Shown piece by piece: positions 10,240 to 21,745 of a stretch of 64,000 bases of DNA. Source of the DNA: Prorocentrum cordatum (Eukaryota; Sar; Dinophyceae; Prorocentrales; Prorocentraceae). Under the pieces are notes generated by a model. That model made no database searches, was not told the origin of the DNA, and was given only the letters and a program-made list of their open reading frames with translations. The stretch covers positions 150,075 through 214,074 of the forward strand of contig CAUYUJ010016907.1 of assembly GCA_963575745.1 (NCBI GenBank). The letters are read 5' to 3'. How positions within the stretch are numbered: position 1 is the stretch's first letter; each line of letters starts with the position of its first letter. The position numbers and the translations under genes are program-made.

Positions 10240-10662
10240 CATGGCGGCCCAAGATGGCCCCAAGACGCCCTTCGAAGCATTCCAAATCGTGACCTGGTCG
10301 TTCAGGGAGACCGCGGTTGGAGGCAGGGTGGCCCGAGGAAGCCCCCAGAGGCCCCCAGAATACGCCCAGGAGGCCTCCAGAAGGCCTTAGGAAAGCCTGA
10401 AACAACTTTTGTGAAGCCCCCAGAGGCTCTCCAAGGAGGAGCCTCCGCAAAAAAGAGCTGCGGAGGATGGGGAGAATGCGCAGCGTATGGCGAAAATGAA
10501 AAAATAAACATGGAGGAAGGATAACGAATAACATTATTTTAGCGGCGATGCTGGAAAAGGCAACAAAGAATTATCGCTAAATTGTCGGCTTGACCTTCCG
10601 GCTATTCCGCCTGCGCACCAGAGTTCAAGGACCAAGGTGCATGGCGCGAAGCGCCAATGCAG
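10240..10662 (+). repeat. Dispersed repeat R1, copy 2
   Basis: Direct repeat of 1500-1887, ending in the same GCATGGCGCGAAGCGCCAATGCAG-like word. It is slightly longer than copy 1 and not identical. Confidence 0.75.
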
Positions 10663-10718
10663 TCTTGTATATCCATATCTATATATACATATATGTATCT
10701 AGATATCTAGATACAAGA
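10663..10718. repeat. AT-rich imperfect palindrome
   Basis: TCTTGTAT at 10663 pairs with ATACAAGA at 10711-10718. The interior is a TA-rich stretch with AGATATCTAGAT words. It sits exactly at the end of R1 copy 2. Confidence 0.6.
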
Positions 10719-11521
10719 TTTTAAGGCTCGCTGCGCTTCGACTTCTAATATTAATCCTTTTACCTGCGAGGTTTATGGCCGCTGCGGTAAACATGCTGAT
10801 GTAGCCGCACTGTTGCTACTGCACACCCCTTAACCTGACACTGGGGAAGCTAATGTGACGCAGCCCCCACTGGCGACGGACCTGGCGCGCGTGGGACAAA
10901 CCTGACGCCAAGCACGGCAATCGCCAAGCATGAGCGGGAGGCATTTGTGGTCGTCAATTGTCTCGCGCGGGAGGTGACGATCGCAGTAGGTGGATGTGGC
11001 CGACGCTCAAGCGAGAGTGCCACTCCTACTGCGGGAGACGGGCGGCGCTGGGGCGGTAGCAGCGACTCCGGTCAGGGAGGTGGCTGGCTTTCAGGCGAGG
11101 GCACCATTCTCCAATGAGGTTTGTGCGAATTGTGCGTACGGAGAAGCCAGATGCGCCTTTTCTGGATGGGCTGCGCCGACGGGCGAGCTATACATGAGCG
11201 GGCGAACTGTACACGAGCGGGCGAACTGTACAAACGGATTTGGCTGCGCACAGAGCAGCCAGATCCGTCTTTTCTGCATGCACTCGCCCGTTCGGACAGT
11301 CGCCCGGGCACCTCGCCGATGCGTCTTGTCTGGATGGGTCAGTGGGTAGGCATGTATTACCCCGCACTTTCGGAGAAGAGTGAGGGGGCGGGCGGGCCAG
11401 TGCTGGGCGTGACGCTCGGGACCCAGCCGCGACCCCCTGCGACCCATCGGTCCTGGGAACCACTAGCCCGCGACTTAACCGCGCCGCGACCCATCGGCGC
11501 CGCAACCCAATAGCGACCGAG
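10719..11521. other. Unassigned GC-rich sequence with short internal duplications
   Basis: No frame looks like a known protein. Around 11120-11290 the words GAGCGGGCGAACTGTAC and AGCCAGATGCGCCTTTTCTG/AGCCAGATCCGTCTTTTCTG recur, indicating an imperfect local duplication. Confidence 0.5.
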
Positions 11522-11814
11522 GAGGAGGAAAGGATAGTATGAGGAGTAGGAGGAGGAGGAGGAGGAGGAGGAGGAGGAGGAGGAGGAGGAGGAGGAGGAG
11601 GAGGAGGAGGAGGAGGAGGAGGAAGGGCAGCAAAAGTAGCATGAGTGGCAGCGATGGGAGGTGGAGCAGAAGGAAGCGGAGGAGGAGGAGGAGGAGGAGG
11701 AGGAGGAGGAGGAGGAGGAGGAGGAGGAGGAGGAGGAGGAGGAGGAGGAGGAATGAGTGAGATGCGCGGCGCTGCGGATTCTGAAAGAGGACCCAACTCA
11801 CAGGAGGGTTGGGA
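11522..11814 (-). mobile_element. Family I fragment: GGA block plus terminus
   Basis: A GGA microsatellite (11522-11752, interrupted near 11622-11678) is followed by AGAGGACCCAACTCACAGG and GGGTTGGGA. This is the family I 'left' terminus in minus orientation. No satellite units accompany it. Confidence 0.55.
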
Positions 11815-12335
11815 ACATCATTGCGTTCAGACAATTTTGGTGCTTCTTGGGGGCCTCGGGGCTTCTTGGGGGCCTCTTGGGGCCTTTGGGGGGTCTCTTG
11901 GGGCCTCCTGGGGGCCTCTTGGGGCCGAAGGCTCGAAATTTGACTGTGGTTTTCCATGTCTGGGACTCCTCTTGGGCCTGTCCTGGGCCTCTCTTGGGCC
12001 GTCTTGGGGGCCTCTTGGGCCGTCTTGGGCCTTTTTATGTGCCGTCTTGGAGCTCTCCTGGGGGCCTCTTGGGCCGTCTTGGGGGCTTTTTTAAGCCGCC
12101 TTGGCAGTTTTCAGGGGCGTCTGGGAGGCCTCTCGGGACGCCTTGAGGCCTCTTGAGGCGTCTTGGGAGCGACCTTGGGCGTGTTGGAGCAATCTTTGGG
12201 CGTCTCGGGTCTCTCTTGGGGGCCTTTTGGGGGCTTTCCTGGGGGCCTTTGGGGGCTTTCCTGGAAGCTTCGGGGCTACTCCCTTGGGGGGTGCTGGCGA
12301 CGCGTCGGGTTTTCCTTGTACTTTCATAGGGGCAG
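11815..12335. repeat. GGCCTCTTGGG minisatellite
   Basis: Irregular repeats of GGGGCCTCTTGGGGCC and GGGCCGTCTTGGGGG occupy the whole stretch. Frames read as Leu/Gly/Trp/Ser repeats and are not called as genes. Confidence 0.75.
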
Positions 12336-12411
12336 AGAATATGTATGTTTTTTCCCAACCATCCTGCGGTGTTGGGTTTCGTTTTGAAGAGGCGTCGCCC
12401 CACATTCCTCT

Positions 12412-12476
12412 CCTCCTCTCCTCCTCCTCCTCCTCCTCCTCCTCCTCCTCCTCCTCCTCCTCCCCCTTCCTCTCTC
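12412..12476. repeat. CTC microsatellite in cassette I-2
   Basis: Nearly pure CTC repeat, immediately inside the family I left terminus. Confidence 0.9.
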
Positions 12477-12480
12477 CTCC

Positions 12481-13073
<593 letters not shown>

Positions 13074-13079
13074 TAGCAC

Positions 13080-14440
13080 CCATTCCGGCACACCCCTCAC
13101 ACGTTTCGTGGCCCCATAGGGAGCTCCACCGAAGGCCCCAGTGCCACCGCCCGCATGCGTCCCCCACATCAATTTCTGCACACCCCTCACAAATTTCGTG
13201 GCCCCATAGGGAGCTCCACCCAAGGCCCCAGTGCCACCGCCCGCATGCGTCCCCCACACCTATTTCGGCACACCCCTCATACGTTTCGTGGCCCCATTGG
13301 GAGTTCCACCGAAGGCCCCAAGGCCACCGCCCGCATGCGTCCCCCACACACCCAATTCGGCACACCCCTCAAACGTTTCGTGGCCTCATAGGGGGTCCCA
13401 CCGGAGGCCCCAGTGCCACCGCCCGCATGCGTCACCCGTACCAAATTCGGCACACCCCTCACACGTTTCGTGGCCCCATATGGAGCTCCACTGGAGGCCC
13501 CAGTGCCGCCACCCGCATGCGTCCCCCACACACAAGTCGGCACACCCCTGACACGTTTCGTGGTCCCATATGGAGCTCCGCCGAAGGCCCCAGTGCCACC
13601 GCCCGCATGCGTCCCCCAGACACCCACTTCGGCACACCCCTCACACGTTTCGTGGCCCCATAAGGAGTTCCATCGAAAGCCCCAGTGCCACCGCCCGCAT
13701 GCGTCCCCCACACCCAGTTCGGCACACCCCTCACACGTTTCGTGGCCCCATAGGGAGTCGCACCGGAGGCCCCAGTGCCACCGCCCGCATGCATCCCCCA
13801 CACACAAGTCGGCACACCCCTGACACGTTTCGTGGTCCCATATGGAGTTCCACCGAAGGCCCCAGTGCCACCGCCCGCATGCGTCCCCCGCGCCCATTTC
13901 GGCACACCCCTCATACGTTTCGTGGCCTCACAAGGAGCTTTACAAAAGGCCCCAGTGCCACCGCCCGCATGCGTCCCCCACATTCATTTCGGCACACCCC
14001 TCACACGTTTCGTGGCCCCATAAAGAGTTCCACCGAAGGCCCCAGTGCCATCCCCCGCATGCGTCCCCCACGCCCAGTTCGGCACACCCCTCAAACGTTT
14101 CGTGGCCCCATGGGGAGCTCCACCGAAGGCCCCAAGGCCACCGCCCGCATGCGTCCCCCACACCCATGTCGGCACACCCCTCAAACGTTTCGTGGCCCCA
14201 TCGGGAGCTCCACCGAAGGCCCCAGTGCCGCCGCCCGCATGCGTCCCCTACACACCAATTTCGGCACATCCCTCACACGTTTCGTGGTCCCATATGGAAT
14301 TCCACCGAAGGCCCCAGTGCCACCGCCCGCATGCGTCCCCCGCGCCCATTTCGGCACACCCCTCACACGTTTCGTGGCCCCGTAAAAGGGGCTCCACCGA
14401 AGGCGCCAATGCCACCGCCACCATGCGTCCCCCACACCCA
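13080..14440 (+). repeat. Family I satellite, about 15 units of 90 bp
   Basis: Each unit carries CACACCCCTCACACGTTTCG, TGGCCCCATAGGGAGCTCCA, CCGAAGGCCCCAGTGCCACC and GCCCGCATGCGTCCCC. Starts recur at roughly 13087, 13179, 13267, 13359, 13449, 13539 and so on. Because 90 is a multiple of three, frames stay open on both strands. That is not evidence for protein. Confidence 0.95.
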
Positions 14441-15020
14441 AGGTTTCAGGGAACAGCTCCAGACCTCTAGGGAGAAGGAGGAGGCAGAGGAGGAGGAGGA
14501 GGCCCGCTCCCCCCGTATGTATGTTGCTTTGCATTCGCGGGAGATTCCATTCCACCAGCGAGGGTCTTTCCGGTGTTCTCGCTGTGGTCGCTGTAAACGA
14601 GCGGTGGAGGAGTGGCCTGATGGATGTCGTCGTCGCCGTCGTCGTCTTCGTCCGGCGCCGCGCTGCGCCCGCAGCTTCGGACTTTGGAGTGCGCGGGCAA
14701 AGAGGGAGGAAAAGAAGGGAAGGAAACGGGCGCGATCCTCGTGAGGGGTGTGCCGACATGGGCGTCGCGGCGTGCGGGCGCTGCCGCCGGGGTTCCCGCA
14801 GAAGCTTTCTGCGGCGGCCACGCTCAGTGTCACGAGTGCACAGACAGGCATACCCGAACCATTCACATTCACATACATTTACACGAGGCGTAGCCATGAT
14901 CGCATTCGTGCAAATATATTCGCTCGCACGCAGACTCATTCACACTTAGACTCACTCGCGCTCAGATTCACCCGCGCTCAGTCTCTCGTAATTCGACCAA
15001 TCGTGTTCCTTCGTGTTGTG
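14441..15020. other. Unassigned mosaic segment inside cassette I-2
   Basis: It holds a short GAGGAG run, a GTC run near 14625, a small reverse-orientation family I fragment (GTGAGGGGTGTGCCGACATG at 14741) and CACTCA/ATTCAC-rich DNA near 14860-14990. No recognisable gene. Confidence 0.45.
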
Positions 15021-15128
15021 TACCCCGCCACATTTCGGCACGCCCCTCATACGGTTCGTGGGCACCACCGAAGAAGATACTCACAATTGCGGTATTCACA
15101 ACTGCATATGGTTGGGTCCTTCGCCAGG
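15021..15128 (+). mobile_element. Family I right end
   Basis: One satellite fragment (CGGCACGCCCCTCATACGG) is followed by the conserved right-end module GAAGATACTCACAATTGCGG, TATTCACAACTGCATATGG and TTGGGTCCTTCGCCAGG. Confidence 0.75.
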
Positions 15129-15139
15129 TTTTTCTGTTT

Positions 15140-15222
15140 TGTTTCTCTCTCTCTCTCTCTGTCTCGCTCTCTTTTTTGTTTGTTATCTCTCTCTCTCTCT
15201 CTCTCTCTTTTGCTCTATATGA
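15140..15222. repeat. TC dinucleotide repeat
   Basis: Interrupted CT repeat with a T-rich spacer, directly beyond the family I right end. 15223-15479 holds nothing recognisable. Confidence 0.85.
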
Positions 15223-15479
15223 ACATTGAAATATTCAGATAGGAGACATAGACCCTCTAGAGGCACCCTCTAGGGGCACGCCCTCTCCCTCTCTGGAATC
15301 ACTCTGGCCGCCCTATGAAGGGGCCCTCTTGGAGGCCCCCTTCTAGAGACCCCTTTAGGCACGCCCCCCCCACAGTCGCTGTAGAAACCTCTAAAGACCT
15401 CTAGGATCCCCTGCAGCCCCTCGAAGGCTCTTGGAGTCTCCACAACACCCCTGCAGACGAATGTGAGGGGCAACGACAG

Positions 15480-15700
15480 GGGGGGATAGGGATAGGGGGG
15501 GAAACATCGACCTGGCCTCGGCGATACATCGCCGATAGATCGGCGATAGGCCTCCGATAGTGAATCCGCACCTTCGTGGGCAGATTGGGGCTATCAGGCC
15601 CCTATCGGCGATCATTGGGCGATCGGGGGTCGATGCATCCCCCCCTTTTCCTATCCCCCCATTTCGTTGCCCCCGAAATGCTCCCGATGGTGCATACTTC
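15480..15700. repeat. GGCGAT palindrome-rich module, copy 1
   Basis: Dense ATCGCCGAT/ATCGGCGAT words are flanked by GGGATAGG runs and ended by GGGGTCGATGCATCCCCC. It resembles 31575-31790 and 57235-57425. Confidence 0.7.
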
Positions 15701-15814
15701 GGGCGCCCGGTCTCTGTAGACCCCCCCCCCACTGATGACCGCAGTCCCCTCCTACCTCTTGCGACGCTCGCACTGTCAAGCCCGCGCGTCTTTCCAGGTC
15801 CTCTTCCCGCACCC

Positions 15815-16060
15815 TCCTGTTCGTCGTCGTCGTCGTCGTCGAGGGTCCCAAACTCCCGCTCGACATCTGAGGTTCGAAGATCCAAGGTGTGGGTTGGTCT
15901 TGGAATATCGAAAGTTTCTCTGATTTCTAAACTTCCGTACGCCTTGCAGAGCTTCCATGAACTTCTGGGTGCCTCCAGGGATTCCAACAAACATCTCACG
16001 GACGTCGTCGATGGCGCTCGTCGTTCGCCCCGTCGTCGTCGTCGTCGTCCCATCTCCGAG
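15815..16060. other. GTC microsatellites around a low-copy segment
   Basis: GTC runs at 15821-15840 and 16030-16050 bracket a segment with GAGGTTCGAAGATCCAAGG. A related word occurs with a GTC run at 22188-22400. No gene recognised. Confidence 0.5.
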
Positions 16061-16132
16061 ATTCTAGCTTCGAGTACCCATGATCCACACCCGAGTTTGG
16101 AATTTCGAGGATCGATACTTTCGGACGTTTTT

Positions 16133-16406
16133 CCTAACCATCCTGTGGTGTTGGGTTCTCCTTTTGAAGAGACGGCGCCCCGCGTTCTCCTCCCGCCTCC
16201 TTCCTCCTCCCCCTTCTCTTCCCTCCTCCCATCATCATCGTCATCACCCGTGTGAGCACACCCCTCACGCGTTTCGCGGCCCTATACGGAGCTCCACCGA
16301 CGGCCCCAGTGCTACCGCCCGCATGCGTTCCCCCCCCACCCAGATAGGGAGCTCCACCGAAGAAAATATTCAAACTTGCGGTATTCACAAGTGCATATGG
16401 TTGGGT
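16133..16406 (+). mobile_element. Family I cassette I-4, minimal copy (about 274 bp)
   Basis: Left end CCTAACCATCCTGTGGTG, short CCT and ATC runs, one and a half satellite units, then the right-end module (GAAAATATTCAAACTTGCGG ... GCATATGGTTGGG). It is the shortest copy with both ends, so it defines the element's parts in order. Confidence 0.75.
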
Positions 16407-16758
16407 CAAGGATAGTTTTAATTTCTGAGTCTCTCTTTCGACCTCCACAGGTTTTCGGGAGCAACCGAAGCTTCCATTAAATTTTTGGAGACTGCATGAG
16501 ATTTCTCGCCAACGTCTTCGTCGTCCTCCCTCGTCGTCATTCCCCGTCGACGTCGTCGCCGTCGTCGTCGTCGCTGTGCAGATCGACACTACGATGACAC
16601 TCTGGAGTAAACGCGCCCTGAGCGCGCTTCCAAACCCGGGCCAAAGCGCAGCACCGTGCGAGTGGACGTGGCAGGTCTCTTCTCTCTCTCTCTCTCTCTC
16701 CCCCTCCCTCTCTTTCTTGCGCCTGTAAAGAAACCCAGTGTGTTGTTCGACTGAAGTT
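16407..16758. other. Unassigned; GTC and CT repeats
   Basis: GTC run near 16545-16580 and CT run 16680-16710. No coding signal recognised. Confidence 0.5.
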
Positions 16759-16941
16759 CGACTACACGCAAGAGTGACCCTGGGTAAGAATGACCTTTGG
16801 TGCGCGGCTTTTTGAGGGCCGCGGGGGGACCAAACACAAGCGCACGCGACGCTACTATCGCACCCCGTTCGGCGAGCGGGGGACCTCAATGGGCCCGCAC
16901 CAAAGGTCACTCCGGCGAAGGGTCACTCTTACGTCTAGTCG
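16759..16941. repeat. Foldback (inverted-repeat) element
   Basis: The left arm 16759-16804 and right arm 16896-16941 are 46 bp each and match at about 38 of 46 positions. Both ends carry CGACTA...ACG, AAGAGTGACCC and TGACCTTTGGTGCG. The loop is 91 bp and GC-rich. It is MITE-like, or a source of an RNA hairpin. Confidence 0.75.
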
Positions 16942-17030
16942 AGAAATGCCCCTCACGGGGCTCGCACCCGGTCCCTTTTTTATCAGGGACAGCCTTGAGC
17001 CTTAGACTGCGGTCCTGGCCCCCGAGCAAC
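16941..17030 (-). repeat. tRNA-like / SINE-like segment, copy without tail
   Basis: On the minus strand it contains CAGTCTAAGGCTCAAGGC (resembling a Leu/Ser-type A box), a GTCCCT...AGGGAC hairpin, and GGGTGCGAGCCCC. The last forms a short stem with a 7-base loop like a tRNA T arm. It is homologous to the heads of family II. Confidence 0.5.
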
Positions 17031-17041
17031 AAAAACAATTA

Positions 17042-18093
17042 TCCTGGCGAAGGTCCCAACCATATGCAGTTGTGGGTACCGTAATTGTGAATATCTGCTT
17101 CGGTGAAGCTCCCTATGGGGCTACGAAGCGCTGCACTGCGCGGGGGGGAACGCTGTACTGTGTGGGTGGTGTGCCGAATTTGGTTTCCGGGACGCATGCG
17201 GACGGTTCCACTGAGGGCTTCGGTGGAGCTCCCTATGGGGCCACGAAGCGCTCTACTGAGTGAGTGAAAATGCCAAATTGGGTTTCCGGGACGCATGCGG
17301 ACGGTCCCACTGGGGGCTTCGGTGGAGCCCCCTATGGGGTCACGAGACGCTGCACTGCGCGGGTGAAAATGCCAAATTACATTTCCCGGACGCATACGGA
17401 CGGTGGCACTGGGGCCTTGGGTGGAGCCCTCTATGGGGCCACGAAACGCTGCACTGGGTGGGTGAAAATGCCAAATTGGACTTCCGGGACGCATGCGAAC
17501 GGGGGCACTGGGGCCTTCGGTGGAGTTCCCTATGGGGCCACGAAGCGCTGTACTGGGTGTGCGGGACGCTCCCTATGGGGCTACGAAGCGCTGTACTAGG
17601 CGTGCGGGACGCATGCGGACGGTAGATGGGGCCACGAAGCGCTGTACTGGGTGGGTGAAGTGCAGGGAGGAGGGGGAGGAGGGCCACGAAACGCTGTACT
17701 TGGCGTGCGGGACGCATGCGGACGGTAGCACTGGGACCTTCGGTGGAGCCCCCTATGGGGCCACGAAACGCTGTACTGGGTGTGCGGACGCATGCGGACG
17801 GTAACACTGTGACCTTCGGTGGGGCTCCCTATGGGGCCACGAAGCACTGTACTGGGTGTGCGGGACGCATGCGGACGGTAGCACTGGGACTTTCGGTGGG
17901 GCTCTCTATGGGGCCACGAAGCGCTGTACTGGGTGGGTGAAACGCAAGGAGGAGGGTGAGGAGGGCCACGAAACGTTGTACTGGGTGTGCGGGACGCATG
18001 CGGACGGTGGAGGAGGAGGGGGAAGAGGAGGAGAGAAGGAGAGCGGGGACTGCCTCGTCAAAACGAGGACCCAACACCACAGGATGGTTGGGA
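17042..18093 (-). mobile_element. Family I cassette I-5 (minus)
   Basis: It opens TCCTGGCGAAGGTCCCAACC, then ATATGCAGTTGTGGGTACCG, then about a dozen satellite units (17107-18000) of variable 60-100 bp length, a short GGA block (18008-18045), and the left terminus GAGGACCCAACACCACAGG, ATGGTTGGGA. Both ends are present. Confidence 0.75.
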
Positions 18094-18097
18094 ATTC

Positions 18098-19795
18098 CAG
18101 GCGAAGGACCCAACCATATGAAGTTGTGGGTACCGCAATTGTGGATATCTTCTTCGGTGTAGCTCCCTATGGGGCCTCGAAGCGCTGCGCTGGGCGGGGG
18201 GGGGAACGCATGCGGGCGGTAGCACTGGGGCCGTCGGTCGAGTCAAGCTCCCTATGAGGCCACGAAGCGCTGTACTGGGTGGGTCAAAATACCAAATTGG
18301 GCGTGTGGGACGCCGCATGCGGGCGGTAACACTGGGGGCTTCGGTGGAGCTCCTTATGGGGCCGCGAAGCGTTGTAAAGGGTGGGTGAACATGCCAAATT
18401 GGAAGTGGGGGGCGCATGCGGGCAGCCCCACTAGGGGCTTCGGTGGGGCTCCCTATGGGGCCACGAAACACTGTACTGGGTCGGTGAAAATGCCAAATTA
18501 AGTGTGGGGGACGCATGCGGGCGATCCCACTGGAGGCTTCGGTGGGACTCCCTATGGGGGACGCGTGCGGGCGGTCCACCTGGGGGCTTCGGTGGCGCTC
18601 CCTATGGGGCCACGAAACGCTGTACTGGGGAGTGACAATGCCAAATTGGGCATGGTGGAAGCAGGCGGGCGGTCCCACAGGGGGCTTCGGTGGAGCTCCC
18701 TATGGGGCCACGGAGCGCTGTACTGGGTGGGTGACAATGCCAAGTTGGGTGTGGGGGACGCATGCGGACGGTCCCACTCGGGGCTTCGGTGGGGCTCCCT
18801 ATGGGGCCACAAAGCGCTGTACTGGGTAGGTGACAATGCCAAGTTGTGTGTGGGGGACGCATGCGGGCGGTCCCACTGGGGGCTTCGGTGGAGCTCCCTA
18901 TTGGGCCACGAAGCGCTGTACTGTGTCGGTGATAATGCAAAATTGGATGTGGGGGGCGCACGTGGGCGGTACCACTGGGGGCTTCGGTGGAGCTCCTTAT
19001 GGGGTTACGAAGCGCTGTACTGGGTGGGTGAACATGCCAAATTAGGCGTGGAGGACGCATGCGGGCGGTCCCACTGGGGGCTTCGGTGGAGCTCCCTATG
19101 GGGCCACGAAGCGCTGTACTGGGTATGTGAAAATGCCAAATTGGGTATGGGGGACGCATGCGGGCGGTCCCGCTGGGGGCTTCGGTGGGGCTCCCGGTTG
19201 TGGCACGAATCGCTGTACTGGGTGGGTGAAAATGCCAAATTGGGCGTGGGGGGCGCATCCGGACGGTCCCACAAGGGGCTTCGGTGGAGCTCCCTATGGG
19301 GCCACAAAACGTTATGCTGGGTGGGTGACAGTGCCACGTTGGGTGTGGGGGACGCATGCGGGCGGTCCCACTGGGGGCTTCGGTGGGGCTCCCTGTTGGG
19401 TCACGAAACACTGTGCTGTGTCGGTGATAATGCCAAATTGGATGTGGGGGGCGCATGAGGGCGGTACTGGGGGCGTGGAGCTCGCTATGGGGTCACGAAG
19501 CGCTGTACTGGGTGGGTGAAAATGCCAAATTGGGCATGGGGGACGCATTCGGGCGGTCCCACAAGGGGCTTCGGTGGAGCTCCCTATGACGCCACGAAGC
19601 GCTGTACTGGGTGGGTGAAAATGCCTAAATTGGGTGTGGGGGACGCATGCGGGCGGTCCCACTGGGGCTTCGGTAGGGCTCCTTATGGGGCCACGAAGCG
19701 TGTGAGGGATGTGCCGGCATGGGTGTGGGGACGCATGCGGGCGGTAGGGAGGAGGAGGGGGAAGAGGAGGAGAGGAGGAAAGGAACGCGGGGACA
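18098..19795 (-). mobile_element. Family I cassette I-6 (minus), truncated
   Basis: It starts only five bases after I-5 ends, with CCAGGCGAAGGACCCAACC. It carries about 17 satellite units of 95-100 bp (18160-19730) and a GGA block (19748-19785). It is cut at about 19795 by the AAC tract of a family II cassette, so the left terminus is missing. Confidence 0.75.
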
Positions 19796-21160
19796 ACAAC
19801 AACAACAACGATCATTTCAAGACTGTTCGCTCCTATCTGCCCACGTGCAACTCAATACGTGTATCCCAAACCCTCGGCACCCGCCTTCGTCGTCTTCGAT
19901 CGTACCCCCTTGGGGGTATAGCTTCCTTACCTACCACGTGTATTTAGTGCAGCCCCTAAAAACAAGGGAAGAGAGGACGGGTGGAAGGGGGAGGGAACAT
20001 GGAGCACGAGAGAAATTAGCAGGAGGGGGGCAAGAAACAGAAAACAAGTAGTATAACCAACTGGCAGATCGGGTGGGCAGACCCATACCGGGCAGGTCGG
20101 GAAGGCGGGCCCAGGCGACAGGGTCGAGCAGGCGGGTTGCTGAAGCGTTGGTCCTGCATGAATCGCGAGGACGTCTCGAGCGATAGCGCGATTCCAAAGT
20201 AAATCGTGAGAAGAGCCAGTGTGGGCCACGAAGGACATAAAATCTGAAGCCGCATAAGGCAGCGACGGGGCCGCTGAAGGTAGCACCGGGGCCACGAAGG
20301 GCAGCGAGGGGGCCACAAAGGTCGACAGCGGGGCCACGACGGGCATGCATATGGGGCCACGAAGGGCATTCGTATATGGGGCCACAAATGGCGACACCGG
20401 GGCCACTGAGGGCAGCAAAGGGCCACGAAGGGCAGCGAGGGGGCCACGAAGGGCGACAGCGGGGCTACGAAGGGCATGCGTATGGGGCCACGACGGGCGC
20501 GTGCGAGCGGGGGCCGCGAAGGGCATATAATGCGAGGCCACAAAAGGCAGCGACGGAGCCAATGAGGGCAGCAACGGGGCCACGAAGGGCAGCGAGCGAA
20601 GGCGACCGCGGAACCAATGTGGGCAGCGAGGGGCATCGAAGGCGGGCGAAGGGCAGCGAACGGCGACTGCAGTCATTAACGGGCTGGTCGGGCGGGCAGG
20701 CCCCGGCGGGCGGGTCGTTGAAGCGTGAGTCCTGCTTGAACCGCCAAGCACTATGTAGCGGGAGCGCGATTCCTGAGTGTCGAAGATCGGCATCTGAATA
20801 AATTGTGAGGAACATATCAAGCGAAGCGGTTCGGTGGTAAGTTGCGAGGAAATCCCAAGCGAGAGCGCGATTCTGCAATAAATTGTCAAGAAATGTCAAG
20901 CGGTAGCCGCGAAATTCGGTGGTAAATTGCAAGGAAATCTTAAGCGAGACCGCGATTCTTTAATACATTGTGAAGGGGTATAAGGCGGGAGCCGTTGTTG
21001 TTGTAAACCGGGGGCCAACGACACAGTTTGAGCCTTAAGACTTTCCCTTATGAAAAACAAGGTGCGAGCCCCGGGAGGGGCACTTCAATCGGAAAAATAC
21101 AATGTGCACCGGGCGGGGGGGATCAACAATAATTACTTATCATCAACAACAACAACACCA
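19796..21160 (-). mobile_element. Family II cassette II-a (minus)
   Basis: Read on the minus strand: SINE-like head (21145-21009), repeats with GACTTCC/AATTTATTC-like words (21010-20740), 21-24 bp CTTCGTGGCCCC repeats (about 20640-20210), GC-rich stretch, then the tail CCCCAAGGGGGTACGATCGA ... GGGTTTGGGATACACGTATT ... GAACAGTCTTGAAATGATCG and the AAC/GTT tract at 19796-19812. Confidence 0.7.
21009..21145 (+). repeat. SINE-like head of II-a
   Basis: Same segment as at 47751-47890, inverted. It carries GGTGCGAGCCCCGGGAGGGG (T-arm-like) and GGGGGCCAACGACACAGTTT, ending AATAATTACTTATCATCAACAAC, an AAC-type tail. Orientation is that of the tRNA-like strand. Confidence 0.55.
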
Positions 21161-21745
21161 ACACCAGCAACAACAACACCAATAACAACAACGGCACCCG
21201 CCTACGACTTCCTCACAATTTACTCAAAATCGCGCTGTCGCGCGGGACTTCCTCACACTTTATGCAGGAATCGCGCTCTTGCGTGGGACTCCCTCGCGAT
21301 TTATTCAGACGCCGCGCCCTCGACGCTCACGCTCTCGTCCTGGTCTTTCTAACGATTTACTTGGAAATTGCGCTATCGCTTGAGACTTCGCGATTCATGC
21401 AGGACTTGTAACAACCAGCCTGCTCGACCTTGCCGCCTGGGCCCGCCTTCCCGACACGCCCGTTAGGGTCTACCCGCCCGATTTGCCCGTCTGGTTCTGC
21501 CGCGTGTTCTCTCCTCCTTGCACCCCTCTTGCTAATCTCTCTCGTGCTCCATCCTTCGCCCTCCCCCTTCCATCCGTCCTCTCTCTTCCCCTGTTTTGGG
21601 GCTGCGCTAAGCGCGCGTGGCAAGTAAGGAAGATAATGCCCCCAATGGGGGTACGATCGAGCAGAGGGCGGGTACAGATGGTTTGGGATATACGTGTTGA
21701 ATAGCACGCGAGCAGATAGGAGCGAACCGTCTTGAAATGGTTGTT
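21160..21745 (+). mobile_element. Family II cassette II-b (plus), short
   Basis: It begins with AAC/ACC simple repeat, then four GACTTCC-type units (21200-21400), a GC-rich stretch resembling II-a, and the tail CCCCCAATGGGGGTACGATC ... CGAACCGTCTTGAAATGGTTG into a GTT run. The 21420-21745 arm mirrors 19800-20150. Confidence 0.65.

Noticed and set aside
13080-14440. A CRISPR-like array (regular direct repeats)
   Set aside because: Units are contiguous with no unique spacers; the genome is eukaryotic.
16391-16412. Spliced-leader remnant (GGTTGGGTCAAG next to a family I end)
   Set aside because: It matches only the last few bases of the dinoflagellate leader and is explained by the family I right end.
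13080-19458. Open frames of 200-320 codons in the family I satellite, such as 13570-14385 and 18502-19458
   Set aside because: Unit lengths near multiples of three and no stops in the monomer on either strand explain them. The antisense frames are equally long.
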